DNA of 10,581 nt from Lachnospiraceae bacterium (GTDB lineage Bacteria > Bacillota_A > Clostridia > Lachnospirales > Lachnospiraceae). Positions 7,447 to 10,581 of the stretch are shown piece by piece (positions within the stretch are counted from its first letter, which is position 1; the number at the start of each line of letters is the position of its first letter). A program made the translations under genes and the position numbers. Location of the stretch: positions 1 to 10,581 of the forward strand of contig JAETQR010000081.1 in the NCBI GenBank assembly GCA_021770615.1, given 5' to 3'. The notes below the pieces were generated by a model. The model had not been told where the DNA came from and did not search any database. It worked only from the letters and a program-made list of their open reading frames with translations.

Positions 7447-8883
7447 CTAAAACTGAAAATACAAAAATGGATTATAACTGTTTCCTACAAGAGCCATTGT
7501 TGCCAGCATTAAGAGAGCCACCGGACCGACAACTTCAATAGCATTGCACAAATAGCGTACAGCTGCAACTCTTCCCTGCCATTTACTGAGCCAGGTATAC
7601 ACCGTCTTCAGGAGAGGCGTACAGGCAATAATTGCCGCTGCTATGAAAAACATATGGTTTTCAAATGTCATCCCAACTTCCATACTGGTAAAACCATTAT
7701 GGTTCAGCCCGAACATCCCCTTAAGAACGTGACCAAGATAGGACATATCGCTGAATTTAAATAAAATCCATCCAAAATACACCACGAACAAGGTATAAAC
7801 ATGCCCGACTGCCCTCGGCAGTTTCTCAAGCTTGTCCAGGAAACCGTTCTTTTCAATAACCAGAAATACATAATAGAACAGTCCCCACAGCACAAAATTC
7901 CAGTGCGCCCCATGCCAGAGGCCGGTCAAAGCCCACACAACAAATAAATTTATCATCGTCCTACGCTGTCCTTTACGGTTTCCTCCAAGCGGAATATACA
8001 CATAGTCCCTGAAAAAGGAACTTAAGGATATGTGCCAGCGTCTCCAGAAATCTGTTACAGATCTGGCAATATACGGATAGTTAAAATTCTCTTTAAAATG
8101 AAAGCCTGTCATCCACCCCATTCCAATCGCCATATCGGAGTACGCCGAAAAATCCAGATAAATCTGTAGCATATACATCAGTACGCCGAGCCAAAGCCCC
8201 AGCGCCGGTATGCTGTCCAGCTTGTCAAGCCCTACGGGAAGCATTGTATCTGCGATCTCAGCACAGGAATTGGCAAATACTGCCTTCTTCACCAGGCCAA
8301 CCGTAAACCGGTTAATTCCCTGTCCAATTTCGGATAACCGAGTTCTCCTGTGTTCAATCTCATACGCAACATCTTTATATCGTACAATCGGCCCGGCAAT
8401 ACACTGAAAAAACAATCCTGCATACAAAAGAACCAGCCAGTATTTCCTCTGTGGCTCCACATCGTTCCAATACACATCAATTACATACGATATCAGCTGG
8501 AACGTGTAGAAGGATATCCCGATCGGCAGTATGATCTCTGGCACATTTTCTGGAAAACCTGTAATGCTCTTTATATTTTCCAGAATAAAACCGGCATATT
8601 TATAATATCCCAGAAGCCCAAGCTGAAGCCCGATCCCTGCAATCAGGCAAAGCTTTTTCATCCTCCCGTTATCCCGATACTGATAAATCAAAATGGCCGA
8701 CGCCCAACTGATCAAGGCCATCACAAGTAGCAGCACCAAATATCTCGGCCCGCCCCACGCATAAAAAACCAAAGAAGATACAAGCAGAACCACATTCTTC
8801 TTATCTAAGGAACTACACAGGCAATACACCATCATTGTGACTGTAAAAAATAAAAAAACAAATAAAAGACTTGAAAAGACCAA
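7447..8883 (-). CDS. MBOAT family O-acyltransferase (AlgI/DltB-like)
   Basis: Multi-spanning membrane O-acyltransferase that takes a cytoplasmic acyl donor and passes the acyl group outward. The TTG start (8881-8883) is chosen because the protein then begins MVFSSLLFVFLFF, the usual MBOAT N terminus, with GGAGG 7 bases upstream in a G-rich stretch; the frame runs open to 8955 but the added residues are unlike the family and overlap the putative promoter. The product has 478 residues, a normal length. Diagnostic motifs are DFWRRWHISLSSFFRDYVYIPLGG (278-301, containing His284) and LTGLWHGAHWNFVLWG, whose invariant His324 is the catalytic candidate. LPIGISFYTFQ and DFSAYSDMAIGMG are also typical of AlgI. 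It is the first gene of a two-gene operon with the DHHW protein. D-alanylation of teichoic acid is unlikely because dltA, dltC and dltD are not adjacent. Confidence 0.93.
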   Translation of the reverse strand: MVFSSLLFVFLFFTVTMMVYCLCSSLDKKNVVLLVSSLVFYAWGGPRYLVLLLVMALISWASAILIYQYRDNGRMKKLCLIAGIGLQLGLLGYYKYAGFILENIKSITGFPENVPEIILPIGISFYTFQLISYVIDVYWNDVEPQRKYWLVLLYAGLFFQCIAGPIVRYKDVAYEIEHRRTRLSEIGQGINRFTVGLVKKAVFANSCAEIADTMLPVGLDKLDSIPALGLWLGVLMYMLQIYLDFSAYSDMAIGMGWMTGFHFKENFNYPYIARSVTDFWRRWHISLSSFFRDYVYIPLGGNRKGQRRTMINLFVVWALTGLWHGAHWNFVLWGLFYYVFLVIEKNGFLDKLEKLPRAVGHVYTLFVVYFGWILFKFSDMSYLGHVLKGMFGLNHNGFTSMEVGMTFENHMFFIAAAIIACTPLLKTVYTWLSKWQGRVAAVRYLCNAIEVVGPVALLMLATMALVGNSYNPFLYFQF

Positions 8884-8917
8884 AACGTCCCCTCCCCCCA
8901 AACCATAAATGTAGCAC

Positions 8918-8947
8918 ACTATATCTAGTGTAATACCTTTACGCCAA
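8918..8947 (-). promoter_or_regulatory. Candidate promoter of the MBOAT-DHHW operon with a palindrome over the -10
   Basis: TTGGCG (8942-8947) and TATAGT (8918-8923) are separated by 18 bp on the minus strand. The -10 box lies inside CACTA-GATA-TAGTG (8917-8930), a perfect 5-bp inverted repeat that would suit a repressor dimer. The leader would be about 28 nt and includes the run GGGGGGAGGGG that supplies the ribosome site. Confidence 0.5.
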
Positions 8948-9003
8948 TTATTCAAACATATTCTACTTAAATCAACAAATTTTGCATAAAAAATACAAAA
9001 AAC

Positions 9004-9040
9004 GACACTGCAGCAATTTTAACCAAAATTCTGCAGTGTC
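9004..9040 (-). terminator. Rho-independent terminator after the coiled-coil cell-wall gene
   Basis: GACACTGCAG (9004-9013) pairs perfectly with CTGCAGTGTC (9031-9040). Inner pairing of AATTTT with AAAATT extends the stem. On the minus strand a T-rich tail (GTTTTTTGTATTTTTT) follows directly. It begins about 37 bp after the stop codon at 9078. It isolates the upstream gene from the MBOAT operon. Confidence 0.9.
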
Positions 9041-9077
9041 TCCTGATCCGTTATTTTTTATACTATACGTCCAATTT

Positions 9078-10121
9078 CTACCAGTCCGTATAGATATCAA
9101 TCGTTCCCTTAGCACATCCGGTGTCATACACCTTTCCCGGGCCAAGTGATGTCTGTACAATACTGTACCTTGCGAAATCATCTTTGTGAGCCGCCAGACA
9201 GAGATATCCATTTCCGTCACGGATGGTGCCGTCAGAAGCTATATGACGCCCCGGAATCTTAAGTCCATATCCCGGAAGTATTTTCTGAGAATAGTATGTT
9301 TCCCTGAAGCCGTTGTAGTAATTTACCCCTTTGGAAGGAGTCAGCACCCCTGGGCCTGACGGATATTTATAACCGCCGCCGGATGATCCGGAATTGCCGG
9401 AACTGCCTGTGCCCCCGGAAGTCGATGTGTTTTTATTGCTTGAAGCCTGTCCGGTCGAATTATTATTGGCAGCAGCTGCCTCAGCAATCTTTGCTGCTTC
9501 TTGAGCCTGCTGCGCTTTCATTTCATCAATTTTCGCATTCAGAGTCTTAAGGTCTGTGGATGTCTCTTCTGCTTTATTTTTCAGCTGTGCTTTTTTGTCA
9601 GTCAGCTCTTTTTCTAACTTGACGTAGGATTCCTTTTGTTCTTCCAGGCGCTTTTCTTCGTCCTCAATGTTCTTTCTGAGGGTCACAAGCTCATCCAGCA
9701 TCTCCCTGTCATAATCATTCAGAGTCTGCACAAAATCAATCTTATTTACAAAGTCGGCCAGACTGCTTGCTGAGAGGATCATCCCAAGCATTGTCTCATC
9801 GTCATTTTCGTAAATATACTGGATGCGGACCTTCATATCATCATATTGCGCTTTTTCATTGTTTTTAGCAATCGCCAGCTGCTCCTGGGTCTTTGATATA
9901 TCGCCCTCCATAGCCTCCATCTTAACTTCATTGTCTGCAATCTGTTTTCCGATATCCAAAAGTTCCTGGTTGATATCATTCAATTCATTCTTTAAATCAG
10001 AAGACTGTCCTTTCAGCTTGTCTAAATTATCTGCATAACTAACGGAAGTCTGACAAAGAAAACAAAGTGCACAGGCACAGGCAATGACCGCCAGTATTCG
10101 CTTTTTTAAACTTACCTTCAT
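9078..10121 (-). CDS. Secreted PcsB/CwlO-like coiled-coil protein with a C-terminal 3D-like domain
   Basis: A 347-residue exported protein. Residues 1-30 are a signal peptide (KK, hydrophobic core, cleavage after SYA). Residues 31 to about 215 form long coiled coils with the PcsB/CwlO N-terminal pattern, including the interrupting hydrophobic patch MLGMILSASSLADFVNKIDF. Residues 216-255 are a Ser/Gly/Asn/Thr-rich linker. Residues 256-347 form a small domain ending YDTGCAKGTIDIYTDW; the spacing of Asp333 and Asp342 recalls the 3D double-psi beta-barrel domain found in some peptidoglycan-cleaving proteins. No NlpC/P60, CHAP or LytM domain is present. The likely role is in peptidoglycan remodelling at the cell surface. 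The ATG start follows AAGGA at 11 bases, a little far, but the signal peptide supports it. It has its own promoter and terminator. The enzymatic assignment of the tail is less certain than the overall family. Confidence 0.85.
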   Translation of the reverse strand: MKVSLKKRILAVIACACALCFLCQTSVSYADNLDKLKGQSSDLKNELNDINQELLDIGKQIADNEVKMEAMEGDISKTQEQLAIAKNNEKAQYDDMKVRIQYIYENDDETMLGMILSASSLADFVNKIDFVQTLNDYDREMLDELVTLRKNIEDEEKRLEEQKESYVKLEKELTDKKAQLKNKAEETSTDLKTLNAKIDEMKAQQAQEAAKIAEAAAANNNSTGQASSNKNTSTSGGTGSSGNSGSSGGGYKYPSGPGVLTPSKGVNYYNGFRETYYSQKILPGYGLKIPGRHIASDGTIRDGNGYLCLAAHKDDFARYSIVQTSLGPGKVYDTGCAKGTIDIYTDW

Positions 10122-10191
10122 AAATAATCTTTTCCTTAAAATAATATTATTGGTTATTTAGTTGCAAAACACACTTTTTATGTGTTCAATT

Positions 10192-10220
10192 AGTTTACTA
10201 TGTTTCCGCCTCCTTGTCAA
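10192..10220 (-). promoter_or_regulatory. Sigma-A-type promoter of the coiled-coil cell-wall gene
   Basis: A perfect TTGACA (10215-10220) and TAAACT (10192-10197) are 17 bp apart on the minus strand. The leader would be about 65 nt and contains a small hairpin, AACACA paired with TGTGTT, near 10168-10186. A second TTGACA lies 59 bp upstream (10274-10279) with a less well placed TATGAT (10249-10254, 19 bp), a possible weak second promoter. Confidence 0.7.
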
Positions 10221-10303
10221 TTCCTACATTTATGCCAAATCTTACGCAATCATAAGTATTCCCAGATTTTTACTGTCAATTCTTCCTTTTTCCCTTTATG
10301 TTT

Positions 10304-10417
10304 TTATTCTTCAGGTTTTTCCGACACCCAACAAGTGGCTGCCCCTTCAGACTTTGTTGATTCCTGTATATATTTTATCCCAAATATCCTAAACATACAA
10401 GACCTATTGATCTCCAT
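10304..10417 (-). CDS. Very tentative 37-residue ORF with an AgrD-like C terminus
   Basis: An ATG at 10415-10417 opens a 37-codon frame ending EGAATCWVSEKPEE. The Cys-Trp followed by a Pro-Glu-Glu tail resembles the thiolactone region of cyclic-lactone autoinducer (AgrD) peptides of clostridia. Against it: there is no proper ribosome site, the N-terminal half is not a clear amphipathic helix, the length is short, rare AGG and ATA codons are frequent, and no AgrB or AgrC gene is in the window. I list it so it can be checked; chance is the more likely explanation. Confidence 0.12.
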   Translation of the reverse strand: MEINRSCMFRIFGIKYIQESTKSEGAATCWVSEKPEE

Positions 10418-10497
10418 CCATTGTTATTTTGCAAATTTATTTCCATTGTACAGAACTTTACTTTTAACCTAAAATCCCGCAATCAATTATACATATG

Positions 10498-10581
10498 CTA
10501 GCCGATATTAAGTTCAAAGAGTTCCATGATTTCTTTTTGAAAAGCTGTTATCGTTGTATAAATTTGCTTACGTTTTCCTTC
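10498..10581 (-). CDS. C-terminal end of an unidentified gene, partial
   Basis: The last 27 codons and TAG stop of a gene entering from beyond the window. Only this minus-strand frame is open here; the other two have stops. The tail is a charged amphipathic stretch ending KEIMELFELNIG. It is too short to identify; a regulator or a recombinase tail are possibilities only. Confidence 0.55.
   Translation of the reverse strand, partial: EGKRKQIYTTITAFQKEIMELFELNIG

Larger units (their letters stand above)
10122..10497. other. AT-rich intergenic region
   Basis: 376 bp between the partial gene and the coiled-coil gene. Besides the promoter at 10192-10220, it holds a 9-base direct repeat TGTCAATTC (10215-10223 and 10274-10282) at two TTGACA boxes, a small leader hairpin, the palindrome AATAATATTATT next to the gene start, and one short ORF listed separately. 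I see no convincing terminator for the gene ending at 10498 and no recognisable RNA gene. Two overlapping plus-strand frames here look like chance hydrophobic frames in AT-rich DNA. Confidence 0.6.

Noticed and set aside
8884..8955. TTG start at 8955 for the MBOAT gene
   Set aside because: It overlaps the candidate promoter, lacks a ribosome site and adds residues before the standard MBOAT N terminus.
10162..10472. Two overlapping plus-strand frames (76 and 90 residues) with hydrophobic stretches
   Set aside because: They lie in AT- and T-rich intergenic DNA over a good minus-strand promoter, lack ribosome sites and resemble no family.
1..10581. CRISPR array, tRNA or rRNA gene, or a complete new multi-gene system
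   Set aside because: No regularly spaced repeats, cloverleaf or rRNA-like sequence was seen, and the intact genes are all known families; the accessory part is limited to one IS and one broken gene.

Overview
The window looks like a chromosomal segment of a low-to-moderate GC Clostridia bacterium, most likely a gut Lachnospiraceae relative. This is inferred from the protein styles (PcsB/CwlO-type coiled coil with a 3D-like tail, a DHHW protein paired with an MBOAT acyltransferase, a clostridial IS1380-type transposase), from strong AGGAGG-type ribosome sites, GTG/TTG starts and sigma-A-like promoters. Every gene I can support is on the minus strand, so transcription runs from high to low coordinates.

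Base 10581 down to 2707 is a normal housekeeping and envelope segment. It holds the last codons of an unidentified gene (10498-10581), an AT-rich gap with a good promoter, a secreted coiled-coil cell-wall protein (9078-10121) closed by a terminator, a two-gene MBOAT + DHHW operon that probably O-acetylates an exported or envelope polysaccharide (7447-8883 and 5935-7428), a MATE exporter with its own strong promoter (4436-5800), and guaA, GMP synthase (2707-4254), with its own promoter and a strong hairpin terminator (2660-2700).

Below the guaA terminator the character changes to AT-rich, decayed accessory DNA. A complete 1607-bp IS1380-family insertion sequence (997-2603) is bounded by near-perfect 21-bp inverted repeats. 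Its transposase is split into two frames by what looks like a small deletion between copies of CAGATTC. The IS sits inside, and removes the 5' part of, a gene for a sigma-70-region-4-like helix-turn-helix protein (1-996, running off the window). That gene has a second lesion: an in-frame TAA exactly in the helix-turn-helix, where the family has a residue just before TRERVRQI. The 3' end of guaA is a known genomic-island integration hotspot, so 1-2659 is best read as the edge of a decaying island beside conserved chromosome.

No tRNA, rRNA, CRISPR array, recognised riboswitch or complete new multi-gene system is visible. The most interesting items are the doubly broken sigma-like regulator, the damaged but end-intact IS with two tandem hairpins at its promoter-proximal end, the almost leaderless MATE promoter, and a weak 37-residue ORF with an AgrD-like tail.
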